Shown here one piece after another: positions 43,890 to 52,021 of a stretch of DNA of 64,000 bases (the first letter of the stretch is position 1; every line of letters starts with the position of its first letter). The translations under genes were made by a program, and so were the position numbers. The stretch covers positions 2,170,001-2,234,000 of the forward strand of contig NZ_LT607803.1 in assembly GCF_900090195.1 (NCBI RefSeq), written 5' to 3'. Below the pieces are notes generated by a model, which was not told the DNA's origin, did not search any database, and worked only from the letters and a program-made list of their open reading frames with translations. Source of the stretch: Variovorax sp. HW608 (GTDB taxonomy: Bacteria; Pseudomonadota; Gammaproteobacteria; Burkholderiales; Burkholderiaceae_C).

Positions 43890-45455
43890 ATGGAAGACCG
43901 TACGCTGATCGATGGCCTCAAGCGCCAGTTGCACGAGCGGCCGGATGCAGTGGCCTACCGAACGGGCGACCACCGTCTGACATTCGCCGACGTGGAGCGT
44001 CTGACCAGCCGCATCGCCAATGCGTTCGTGGCGATGGGCGTGGGGCGCGACAGTCGCGTGGCGGTGCTCACGAGGCATCACACGCCGACCCTGCTGTTGA
44101 CACTGGCGGCCTGCAAGGTCGGCGCGGTCTGCATGCCGGTGAACTGGCGCCTGTCGGGCCCGGAGATCGCCTACATCCTGCAGAACGGCGAAGCGCCTTT
44201 CCTGATGGCCGACATGGCCTTCATTCCGACGGTGCGCCAGGCTGACCTGCCGCGCGTGATCACGCTGGTGTGCACGGAACAATCGCTCGACGGTCTCCCA
44301 TCGTTCGAGAGCTGGTACGCGGAGCAATCGGCAGACTTCACGCCCGTCGAGGCCGAAGCGAACGACGCCGCGCTGCAGCTCTATTCCTCGGGCACGACCG
44401 GGCTGCCGAAAGGCATCGTGCTCACGCATGCGGGCCTCATCTCGACCTCGCGCGTGGTGTCGAAGGAATGGGAGTTCGACAGCCGCCACGTGATCGGCAA
44501 CCCGCTGCCGGTGTTCCATGTCGCGGGCATGACCATGCTCTTGCTCACGCTCTACACCGGCGGGCAGACCTCGGCGCATTCGGAATTCGATCCGGCCGCA
44601 TACATCAAAGCGATCGGCGATCACGGCATCACGCACACCTTCATCGTGCCGGCGATGATCCTCTTCATGCTGCAGTCGCCCGATGCATGCAGGGGCGACT
44701 ACCGGACGCTGCAGGTCATTGCCTATGGCGGATCGCCGGTCAGCGAGACGGTGCTCAACCAGGCCTTCGAAGCCTTCGGCTGCAAGTTCCTGCAGGTCTA
44801 CGGGCTCACCGAGGTCTCGGGGCCGGCCACCTTCCTGATGCCTGAAGATCATCGCTGCGGCGATGCCGAACTGCTGCGCTCCGCGGGGCGGCCGATCGGC
44901 GGGGGGCGGCTGCGCATCGTCGATCCGATCTCGCTCGAAGACCTGCCCGAGGGCGAGACCGGCGAGATCTGGATCGAGTCCGAGCGCAACCTCAAGGAGT
45001 ACTGGCGCAACCCCGAAGCGACGGCGGCGGCGTACCCCGAAGGCCGCAACGCCAACGGCGGCTGGTTCCGGTCGGGCGATGGCGGCTACCTGAAGAACGG
45101 CTACCTGTTCATCAACGACCGCATCAGGGACATGATCGTCTCGGGCGGCGAGAACATCTATCCGGCCGAGGTCGAGAACGTGCTGATGCGCCACCCGGCC
45201 GTGGCCGACGGCGCGATCATCGGCGTGCCCGACGAGACCTGGGGCGAGGCGGTCAAGGCCTGCGTGGTGCCGCGTCCCGGCTCTGCGGTGACACCGCGCG
45301 ACATCATCGAATTCATGCGCGCAAACCTCGCGCACTACAAGTGCCCGAAGTCGGTCGACTTCGTCGCCGAGCTGCCGCGCAACCCGAGCGGAAAGATCCT
45401 CAAGCGCGTGCTGCGCGAACCTTACTGGCGCGGCCGGTCCCGCGCTGTCGGCTGA
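43890..45455 (+). CDS. AMP-dependent acyl-CoA ligase (atu-cluster, plus strand)
   Basis: The protein has 521 aa. I chose the ATG at 43890 because GGAG lies 6 nt upstream; ATGs at 43872 and 43824 are in frame. QLYSSGTTGLPKGIVLTHAG (A3), VYGLTEVSGPA, WFRSGDGGYLKNGYLFINDR, RDMIVSGGENIYPAEVENVL and LPRNPSGKILKRVLRE are seen. It starts 28 bp after atuF and is co-transcribed with it. It is the second ligase of the cluster and may activate a different intermediate from the minus-strand one. Confidence 0.88.
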   Translation: MEDRTLIDGLKRQLHERPDAVAYRTGDHRLTFADVERLTSRIANAFVAMGVGRDSRVAVLTRHHTPTLLLTLAACKVGAVCMPVNWRLSGPEIAYILQNGEAPFLMADMAFIPTVRQADLPRVITLVCTEQSLDGLPSFESWYAEQSADFTPVEAEANDAALQLYSSGTTGLPKGIVLTHAGLISTSRVVSKEWEFDSRHVIGNPLPVFHVAGMTMLLLTLYTGGQTSAHSEFDPAAYIKAIGDHGITHTFIVPAMILFMLQSPDACRGDYRTLQVIAYGGSPVSETVLNQAFEAFGCKFLQVYGLTEVSGPATFLMPEDHRCGDAELLRSAGRPIGGGRLRIVDPISLEDLPEGETGEIWIESERNLKEYWRNPEATAAAYPEGRNANGGWFRSGDGGYLKNGYLFINDRIRDMIVSGGENIYPAEVENVLMRHPAVADGAIIGVPDETWGEAVKACVVPRPGSAVTPRDIIEFMRANLAHYKCPKSVDFVAELPRNPSGKILKRVLREPYWRGRSRAVG

Positions 45456-45571
45456 CCCCGAAGGGCTCACGCCCCAATCAATGTTCGCGGGAAGCCGCAA
45501 GCTCGCACTCTATGGCGGTCCGGCGGCCGCATCACCGCGCTACCAGTTCGCGTAACAAGAAGGTCAGTCTC

Positions 45572-46375
45572 ATGCAGGTGGATTTCGATTTCAGTGGACG
45601 TCATGTGGTGGTGTTCGGCGGCACGACCGGCATCAACTTCGGCATCGCGCATGCGTTCGCGCGCCAGGGAGCCCATCTCACGGTGGCGAGCCGCAAGGTG
45701 GAGAACGTCGAGGCCGCGACGGCCGATCTGCGCAGCCACGGCGGGAAGGTGTTCGGCACCACGGCCGACGTACGCGATGACGATGCGGTGGGTGCGGCGC
45801 TGAAGGGGGCGGTCGATCGGTTTGGTCCGATCGACGTCCTCGTGTCCGGCGCCGCGGGCAACTTCCTGTGCGAAGCCAAGGACATGTCGTCGAACGGCTT
45901 TCGCGTGGTGGTCGACATCGATCTGGTCGGAAGCTTTCACGTGCTGCGACAGGCGCATGCGCATCTGCGCAAGCCCGGTGCGGCGGTGATCAATATCACC
46001 GCGCCGCAATCTTTCGTGCCGATGCGCTACCAGGCGCACGCCTGCGCCGCCAAGGCCGGCGTCGACCAGCTCACACGCGTGCTCGCGCTCGAGTGGGGAG
46101 CGCAGGGCGTGCGAGTCAATTCCATCTCGCCTGGGCCGATCGATGGTACCGAGGGGTTTCGCAAACTGATGGCGCCATCCGAAAGCGAGCGTGAGGCAGC
46201 GCGCAACGCGGTGCCGCTCAAACGATTCGGCAGCCTTGACGACATCGCGAACCTTGCGCTGTTCCTGGCGTCGCCTTATGCCAGCTATATCTCGGGCGCG
46301 CTGATCCCCTGCGATGGGGGCGGGGCGCTGGAAAGCGTCAAGCCCGCGTTGGAGTCGGCTGGCGCACGGATCTAG
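45572..46375 (+). CDS. SDR related to 2,4-dienoyl-CoA reductase
   Basis: The protein has 267 aa. HVVVFGGTTGINFGIAHAFA is the cofactor loop. The active site reads YQAHACAAKAGVDQLTRVLA followed by EWGAQGVRVNSISPGPIDGT, close to the peroxisomal-type dienoyl-CoA reductase pattern (HAGxAKAxVD...NSxxPGPI) rather than YxxxK. It would reduce a dienoyl-CoA made during oxidation of unsaturated branched chains, fitting terpenoid degradation. Its last 100 coding bases (46261-46360) recur at 62411-62510. Confidence 0.82.
   Translation: MQVDFDFSGRHVVVFGGTTGINFGIAHAFARQGAHLTVASRKVENVEAATADLRSHGGKVFGTTADVRDDDAVGAALKGAVDRFGPIDVLVSGAAGNFLCEAKDMSSNGFRVVVDIDLVGSFHVLRQAHAHLRKPGAAVINITAPQSFVPMRYQAHACAAKAGVDQLTRVLALEWGAQGVRVNSISPGPIDGTEGFRKLMAPSESEREAARNAVPLKRFGSLDDIANLALFLASPYASYISGALIPCDGGGALESVKPALESAGARI
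46261..46360 (+). repeat. 100-bp direct repeat, left copy
   Basis: This segment, the 3' end of the dienoyl-CoA reductase-like gene, matches 62411-62510 at 97 of 100 positions in the same orientation. The differences are at 46270, 46276 and 46347. The two copies are 16,150 bp apart and bound the sulfur and alicyclic modules. Similarity stops sharply at both ends. Confidence 0.9.
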
Positions 46376-46405
46376 GTGATCTCGCAGGGGAGGGGCACGG
46401 CGTCT

Positions 46406-46498
46406 TTGCTCGCAGGATGTGGGTACCTCAACGCCCCCATCAGCCAGTGCCCGGGCCACCATTGGGTCTGCCGAAATTGCCATGACACGCCCTGAGCC
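46406..46498 (-). pseudogene. Remnant of VanB-type reductase ferredoxin domain
   Basis: On the minus strand about 31 codons read GSGRVMAISADPMVARALAD then GGVEVPTSCEQ. This is the start of the C-terminal [2Fe-2S] domain of phthalate-dioxygenase-reductase/VanB proteins, ending just where the first cluster cysteine (CEQGxCGxC) begins. After CEQ the sequence becomes unrelated (RRRAPPLRDH). No FMN or NAD domain is present. It lies between the left 100-bp repeat and the lysR gene, so it is a scrap left by rearrangement. Confidence 0.6.
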
Positions 46499-46557
46499 GC
46501 GCTTCATGCCGCCGAGCACCTTGGCGTCGATCAGGCCGCGGGTGGCCTTAGGCGGAC

Positions 46558-47424
46558 TCAGGCGAACGCGGCGCCCGGCCGCAGACGAGCGCGAAGGTGC
46601 TCGTAGACCTCGCGCGTGACGTTGTTGGCCACATGCCGACGCACGTAGAGCGAATAGACGAGATCGGGCAGGGCAGGCATGCCCTCGTTGGGCCCGAGGA
46701 CGCGCAGGCTGGCATCGAGCTGCTCGACCCCGCGTGCCGTGACACCCAGCCCGGCCCGCAGTGCAGCCCGGATGCCGATCAGGCTGCTGGAGGAGTAGCG
46801 CTGGACATAGGGGATGCCGGCCGCCTCCAGTGCCTCCTGCCCCAGCTTGCGGAAGATGCTGGGCCCGTCGACCATTACCAGCGGAATGGGTTGCCCCAGC
46901 TGGTGCAGGTAGTCGGCCGCGCACAGCCACACGGTGGGAGAGCTGCGCAACGGCAGCCCCTCGAAGTCCTCTTCGGCACGGTTGCTGATCGCCATGTCGA
47001 TGTCGCCCCGGCGCAAGGCCTCCGCCAGAAAGGGGCTGCGGCCGACCTGGATGCTGACTTGCAGCATGGGCCAGTTGCGCACGACCTCCGACAGCAAGGG
47101 CGGCAGCACCGTGTCCGCCACATCGTGCGGCGCGCCGATGCGCAAGTGTCCGACGAGCCCCCCCTGCTGGACCACGCGCAGGGCTTCATCATGAATCGCC
47201 AGGAGCTGGCGCGCGTACGCCAGCAGCCGCCTGCCGTGCTCGGTGAGCCGCTTGCCGCGACCGTGCTTCTCGAACAAGGCATGGCCGACCTGCTCCTCGA
47301 GCCGTTGCATTTGCTGCGTAACGGCGGATTGCGTGCGGCCGAGCTGCACCGCTGCCGCGCCGAAGCTGTCGAACGATGCGATCGCACACAAGGTGCGCAA
47401 CAGGTCGAGGTCCAGCGAGGCCAT
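46558..47424 (-). CDS. LysR-family regulator of the sulfur-compound module
   Basis: The protein has 288 aa. The HTH is at residues 5-60 (CAIASFDSFGAAAVQLGRTQ, then SAVTQQMQRLEEQVGHALFE), followed by a substrate-binding domain (GHLRIGAPHDVADTVLPPLL). It is divergent from the thiol-dioxygenase gene with a 105-bp gap that holds a TCAAT-N11-ATTGA dyad right before its start. It probably senses the sulfur compound degraded by the downstream genes and activates them (inference from gene order). Confidence 0.9.
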   Translation of the reverse strand: MASLDLDLLRTLCAIASFDSFGAAAVQLGRTQSAVTQQMQRLEEQVGHALFEKHGRGKRLTEHGRRLLAYARQLLAIHDEALRVVQQGGLVGHLRIGAPHDVADTVLPPLLSEVVRNWPMLQVSIQVGRSPFLAEALRRGDIDMAISNRAEEDFEGLPLRSSPTVWLCAADYLHQLGQPIPLVMVDGPSIFRKLGQEALEAAGIPYVQRYSSSSLIGIRAALRAGLGVTARGVEQLDASLRVLGPNEGMPALPDLVYSLYVRRHVANNVTREVYEHLRARLRPGAAFA

Positions 47425-47427
47425 AGT

Positions 47428-47448
47428 TCAATTTTACTGATGGATTGA
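47428..47448. promoter_or_regulatory. Candidate LysR operator in the sulfur-module promoter
   Basis: TCAAT and ATTGA form a 5-bp inverted repeat with an 11-bp spacer, starting 4 bp upstream of the lysR start codon and 82 bp before the dioxygenase start. The position fits an autoregulatory LysR site, but the match is short. Confidence 0.35.
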
Positions 47449-47529
47449 CTGACAGTACTGCATTGATCGGGGCGGCGTCGCTTCGTACAGTGCGGCTAGA
47501 TTTCCCCACCGGAACAAGAGGAGCACCAG

Positions 47530-48114
47530 GTGTCCATCACCATCGAAGAGCGCGCGCAGGCAGTCCAGTCCGCGATCGCGCGAATGAAGTCCATCATCGG
47601 AACGAGCGGCCCCGACCGCGCGAAGCTGCAACAGGTGCTGGCCACGTTGCTGGAGCTTGCGTCCCGTCGCGAGTTGTGGTCCGGATTCGAGGCACCGGAG
47701 CCGGGTGAGCACCAGAATCGCTACCTGATCGCGGAAGACTCGGACCAGAGCTACGCGCTTTATCTCAACGTTATGCGGCCGGGCAAGAAGATCGTCCCGC
47801 ACGACCATACGACCTGGGCCTGCATCGCCGCAGTGGAAGGTACGGAACACAACCGCGTCTACGAACGGCTCGACGAAGGCAATGTGCCGGGCATTGCGCG
47901 CTTGCGGGAGCGCGAATGCATCGTGGTCGCACCGGGAGCCGGCATCGCGCTGATGCCCGACGACATCCACTCTGTCGAGATCCGGGGCGATCAGGTGATC
48001 CGTCACTTGCACATGTATGGCCGCGCCCTGGAGACGCTGGACCGCCGCACGGCCTTCGATCTGGTCGCCGGCACCTGCAAGACGATGGATATCGGCGTGC
48101 AAACGCGCCGCTGA
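47530..48114 (+). CDS. Cysteine dioxygenase-family thiol dioxygenase (cupin)
   Basis: The protein has 194 aa from a GTG at 47530, with GAGGAG 9 bp before it. The 3-His iron site is visible as H91 and H93 ([16 protein letters not shown]) and H147 (MPDDIHSVE). The second-shell Ser-His-Tyr region reads HLHMYG, with H161 and Y163 kept but His in place of Ser. Such enzymes oxidise cysteine, 3-mercaptopropionate or mercaptosuccinate to sulfinates. The substrate here is not determined; the rhodanese and lyase that follow point to organosulfur catabolism. Confidence 0.82.
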   Translation: MSITIEERAQAVQSAIARMKSIIGTSGPDRAKLQQVLATLLELASRRELWSGFEAPEPGEHQNRYLIAEDSDQSYALYLNVMRPGKKIVPHDHTTWACIAAVEGTEHNRVYERLDEGNVPGIARLRERECIVVAPGAGIALMPDDIHSVEIRGDQVIRHLHMYGRALETLDRRTAFDLVAGTCKTMDIGVQTRR

Positions 48115-48126
48115 ACCGGAAACATC

Positions 48127-49725
48127 GTGACTGCAACGATTTCCCCTCTGATCCTCAAGGCCTGGCTGCACGATGGCGGCGAGATCGCGCTGCTGGACGT
48201 GCGCGAACACGGCCAGTTCGGCGAATCGCACTTGTTCTATGCCGTCCCGCTGCCCTTCAGCCGCCTGGAGCTGGACATCTGGCGTCTCGTCCCCCGCAAC
48301 AGCGTGCGCTGCGTGGTCTACGACAGCGGCGCTCACGATAGCTTCGACGTCGCACGGCGGGCCGCAGCCCGCCTGGAAGCGCTCGGCTGGACGAACGTGT
48401 GCGTGCTCGAAGGCGGCACCCGCGCGTGGCAGGCTGCGGGATACGCGCTTTTCGCCGGTGTGAACCTGCCGTCCAAGAGCTTCGGCGAATTGGCGGAGCA
48501 CGCCTATCGCACGCCGCGCATCAGCGCGGACGACCTGGCGCAACGGCTCGCCAGGGGCGAGCAGCTCGTGGTGCTGGACGGCCGGCCGTTCAGCGAGTTC
48601 CGCAAGATGAACATCCCGACGGCACTGTGCTGCCCAAACGGCGAACTTCCATATCGGATCAAATCGATCGTGCCGGACGAGAGTACGCCGATCGTGGTGA
48701 ACTGCGCCGGACGCACGCGCAGCATCATCGGCGCGCAGACGCTGATCAACCTCGGCCTGCGCAATCCGGTGTACGCGCTCGAGAACGGCACCCAGGGCTG
48801 GTACTTGCGCGACCATGCGCTGGAGCACGGCGGCACGCGAACCTATGCGCCGGACAGCGGTACGACCGTGCTGCGCGACAACGCACGAAAGCTGGCGGCG
48901 CGCTTCAGCGCAGCAAGCGTTGACGCCGCCACCGTGCGCGAGTGGGCCGCGCAACACGACCGCACCTTGTACCTCTGCGACGTCCGCATGCCCGAAGAGT
49001 TCGCGCAGGGCAGCCTGCCCGGCGCGCAGCACACGCCCGGCGGGCAGTTGATGCAGGCGTTCGATCAGTACGTCGGGGTTCGCGGCGCCCGCCTTGTGCT
49101 GTTCGATGACGACGGCGTCCGCGCGCCCACTGTGGCGAGCTGGCTGCGGCAGATGGGGCATGAGGCGTGGGTGCTGCAAGAAGGCCTGGCCAGTGGCCTC
49201 GCGCTGCCGTCGCGGACTGCAACGCAGTCGCCGCCTGCACCGGCCCGCATCGACGCAATCGAAGCCGCTCGTCTTGCCGATCGGCACGAGATCGCCATCA
49301 TCGACCTGCGCGGCAGCATGGAATTCCGCAAGGCCCACATCGCGGGGGCGACATGGACGATCCGTCCGCGCCTGGCTGAAGCCCTGCGCGACGAACGCCG
49401 CCCGGTCGTGATCGTTGCGGATGACGACGCCGCAGCGCGATGGGCCGTGGAAACCGAATGGCCGCAGACGCTGCCGCAGCCGCTGCTGCTCAAAGGCGGC
49501 TTGCCCGCGTGGCGGCAAGCGGGCCTGCCCGTGGAAGCGACAACTGGCACGCCGCCAGATGCGGACTGCATCGACTTCCTCTTCTTCGTGCACGATCGCC
49601 ACGATGGCAACAAGGAGGCCGCGCGCCGCTATCTCGCGTGGGAGACGGGATTGGTGGCACAACTCGACGACCAGGAGATCGCCGCCTTCCGGCTGCCCGC
49701 GGCGGAGCGCTCACATGACCGATGA
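48127..49725 (+). CDS. Four-domain rhodanese-like sulfurtransferase
   Basis: The protein has 532 aa from a GTG at 48127. Four rhodanese folds are seen at about 5-108, 132-232, 263-358 and 374-470. Only the second keeps a catalytic cysteine, C193 in IVVNCAGRTRSIIG. The matching loops of the others read VVYDSGAH, LVLFDDDG and VIVADDDA. Thus three domains are probably structural or regulatory. It likely transfers sulfane sulfur released by the neighbouring lyase or binds sulfite or persulfide products. It starts 12 bp after the dioxygenase gene and overlaps the lyase gene by 11 bp. Confidence 0.85.
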   Translation: MTATISPLILKAWLHDGGEIALLDVREHGQFGESHLFYAVPLPFSRLELDIWRLVPRNSVRCVVYDSGAHDSFDVARRAAARLEALGWTNVCVLEGGTRAWQAAGYALFAGVNLPSKSFGELAEHAYRTPRISADDLAQRLARGEQLVVLDGRPFSEFRKMNIPTALCCPNGELPYRIKSIVPDESTPIVVNCAGRTRSIIGAQTLINLGLRNPVYALENGTQGWYLRDHALEHGGTRTYAPDSGTTVLRDNARKLAARFSAASVDAATVREWAAQHDRTLYLCDVRMPEEFAQGSLPGAQHTPGGQLMQAFDQYVGVRGARLVLFDDDGVRAPTVASWLRQMGHEAWVLQEGLASGLALPSRTATQSPPAPARIDAIEAARLADRHEIAIIDLRGSMEFRKAHIAGATWTIRPRLAEALRDERRPVVIVADDDAAARWAVETEWPQTLPQPLLLKGGLPAWRQAGLPVEATTGTPPDADCIDFLFFVHDRHDGNKEAARRYLAWETGLVAQLDDQEIAAFRLPAAERSHDR

Positions 49726-50905
49726 AGCGGATCGCAAGGGCCGGGGATTGCAGACGCGCCTGGTTCAGGCGGGCAAGGATGGGGTCTCTTCCGGCGGCCA
49801 TGCGGTGAACCCACCGCTGGTGCGCGCCAGCACGGTGCTTTTCGCGGATACCGCGCAGCAGCGCGACATGCGCTCACGGCGCGACAGCGAGCGACTCTTC
49901 ACCTACGGCGCCCGCGGCACGCCGACCACCTTCGCGCTTGAAGACGCCGTGAGCGAGCTGGAGGGCGCCTATCGCACGCGCCTTTTCCCGAGCGGCCTCG
50001 CGGCCATCGGCTTCACGCTCCTGGCTTACCTCAAGCCCGGCGACGATTTGCTCATGTCGGATGGCGTGTACGAGCCGGCTCGCGCATTGGCGAGGAGCTT
50101 CCTGGAGCCCTACGGCATCCGCACGACGTTCTTCGCAGCGGATGGGTCCGACCTCGAACAGCGCTGGCAAGCCGGCACGCGCATGGTCTTTGCCGAATGC
50201 CCCGGATCGCTTGTCTACGAGATGTGCGACCTGCCGGAACTTGCGCGATTCGCCCACGGGCGGGGCGCGCTGGTCGCCGCCGACAACACCTGGGGCTGCG
50301 GGGTGCTTTACCGCCCGCTGGCGCTGGGCGCCGACATCTCCGTGACCGCCGCCACCAAGTACCTGTCGGGTCACTCCGACGTGACGATGGGGACCGTCTC
50401 GACGACGAAGGACGTGTGGCAGCCCCTCCAACAGCGCTGCGAGGCATTCGGCATGACTGCGAGTCCTGACGACGCCTGGCTGGTGCTGCGCGGAATGCGC
50501 TCGCTCGCGCCGCGGCTGCAGATGCACGAGCAGCATGCCTTGCAGGTGGCTCAATGGCTCGCCGGGCGTGCCGAAGTGCGCGCCGTGTTCTGTCCGGCGC
50601 TGCCGGCCGACCCGGGCCACGCGCTGTGGAAGCGGGACTGCACCGGCACGAACGGACTGCTCTCGATCGAACTGCAGCCAGGAACCGGGCCAGCGGCTGT
50701 CGACCGCTTCATCGACAGCCTGTCCTTGTTCGGCCTCGGCGCATCCTGGGGCGGCTACGAAAGCCTGGTGACGGCCGCCAACATGCAGCGCGCGCGCTCC
50801 GTCACGGACTGGAGCGCACGCGGTCCGGTAGTGCGCCTGCACATCGGGCTGGAAGACCCGGTGGACCTGATCGCCGACCTGGGTCGAGGCTTCGCCGCCC
50901 TCTAG
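49715..50905 (+). CDS. metC: Cystathionine beta-lyase-type PLP enzyme
   Basis: The protein has 396 aa. It belongs to the Cys/Met-metabolism PLP family: VNPPLVRASTVLF and YGARGTPTTFALEDAVSELE bind substrate and PLP, DNTWGCGVLYRPLALGADI gives the PLP aspartate, and K215 in TAATKYLSGHSDVTMG forms the Schiff base. SWGGYESLV near the C-terminus is typical of beta-lyases. It cleaves C-S bonds in cystathionine, cystine or related thioethers. The position after the thiol dioxygenase and rhodanese suggests a catabolic rather than methionine-biosynthetic role. Confidence 0.85.
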   Translation: MTDEADRKGRGLQTRLVQAGKDGVSSGGHAVNPPLVRASTVLFADTAQQRDMRSRRDSERLFTYGARGTPTTFALEDAVSELEGAYRTRLFPSGLAAIGFTLLAYLKPGDDLLMSDGVYEPARALARSFLEPYGIRTTFFAADGSDLEQRWQAGTRMVFAECPGSLVYEMCDLPELARFAHGRGALVAADNTWGCGVLYRPLALGADISVTAATKYLSGHSDVTMGTVSTTKDVWQPLQQRCEAFGMTASPDDAWLVLRGMRSLAPRLQMHEQHALQVAQWLAGRAEVRAVFCPALPADPGHALWKRDCTGTNGLLSIELQPGTGPAAVDRFIDSLSLFGLGASWGGYESLVTAANMQRARSVTDWSARGPVVRLHIGLEDPVDLIADLGRGFAAL

Positions 50906-50953
50906 CACACCGACTGGCCCTTCATCAATCCACCGATAACGAGGAGACCTCAC

Positions 50954-51955
50954 ATGCCTTCCAACCATGTCGCGAATCGGCGCGAGTTCGTCGCAACTCT
51001 CGGTGCCGCGCTCAGTTCGCTGGCCCTGCCTTCGCTGGCCAACGTGCTTCCGCGCGCAGGCGACTTCCCGAGTCAGCCGATCCGGCTGGTGTCTCCGTTC
51101 CCGCCGGGCGGTGGCAATGACTTCCACTTACGGCTCGTCTCGAACGAGCTTGCGCAAGTCACCGGGCAGCAAGCGGTCGCCGACAACCGCGGGGGTGCGG
51201 GCGGCAATATCGGCACAAAGTACGTGGCCGATGCCAAGGCCGATGGCTACACCGTCCTGCTGTCGCAGGTTTCGATCATGGCGGTCAACCCCACGCTGTA
51301 CAAGGCGCCCGGCTTCGATGCGGTCCGCAGCTTCTTGCCGATCACGCAGGTCAATGCGGCGCCGATTGCAGTCGTTGTGCCCGCAGCTTCTCCCATCAAG
51401 TCCATCGCCGACCTGCGTGCCGTCTCGAGGAGTCACGCGGTGACATACGCATCGCCCGGCAATGGAACGCTGTCGCATCTGCTGGGCGTCGTGCTCGAGA
51501 AGGACGCGGGGATCAACCTGACGCACGTGCCATACCGGGGTGCGGGGCCTGCGCTGGCCGACGTATTGGGTGGCCAGGTCCAGGTGTTGATCACCTCCAC
51601 TTCTTCCGTCGCGGGGTACATCAACCAGGGCAGCCTGCGCGCACTGGCAGTGAGCAGCCCGCGGCGAGTGGGCGTCTTCAAAAGCGTACCGACCCTTGAG
51701 GAGCAGGGCTTCAAGGACATGACCTACGACGACTGGTATGGCTTCTTCGCGCCGGCCGGCACATCCCTCGACCGCGTGGCGTACCTGCACCGCGCGATCA
51801 CGACCGTGCTCAGCAGCCCGACCGTCAGCCAGAAGATCCTCGACGCGGGCGGCGAGCCGGTGGCCGGTACGCCTGAGCAACTGGCCGATCAATTGCGGCA
51901 GGACGTGGCGCGGTGGAGCCGCATCGCCAAGTTGTCGGGAGCGGCGCTCGATTAA
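50954..51955 (+). CDS. Bug/TctC-type periplasmic solute receptor (sulfur module)
   Basis: The protein has 333 aa. The N-terminus has a twin-arginine-like signal (NRREFVATLGAALSSLALPS). The Bug fold shows PIRLVSPFPPGGGNDF, ADNRGGAGGNIGTKYVADAK, TYASPGNGTLSHLLGVVL and VPYRGAGPALADVLGGQVQV. Such receptors bind carboxylates or amino acids for tripartite TctAB permeases or sensing. It ends the dioxygenase-rhodanese-lyase unit and probably binds the sulfur-containing acid. No tctA or tctB is present. Confidence 0.9.
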   Translation: MPSNHVANRREFVATLGAALSSLALPSLANVLPRAGDFPSQPIRLVSPFPPGGGNDFHLRLVSNELAQVTGQQAVADNRGGAGGNIGTKYVADAKADGYTVLLSQVSIMAVNPTLYKAPGFDAVRSFLPITQVNAAPIAVVVPAASPIKSIADLRAVSRSHAVTYASPGNGTLSHLLGVVLEKDAGINLTHVPYRGAGPALADVLGGQVQVLITSTSSVAGYINQGSLRALAVSSPRRVGVFKSVPTLEEQGFKDMTYDDWYGFFAPAGTSLDRVAYLHRAITTVLSSPTVSQKILDAGGEPVAGTPEQLADQLRQDVARWSRIAKLSGAALD

Positions 51956-52021
51956 ACCGGATGCCGGCGCGAGAGCGTCTGGCGTTTGGTGAGCGAGCAG
52001 TGCTCGATCCCTGCGCTCATT

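Noticed and set aside
46419..46619. Small plus-strand frame after the SDR gene
   Set aside because: No ribosome binding site or recognisable product; it lies opposite the VanB-like remnant and the end of the lysR gene.
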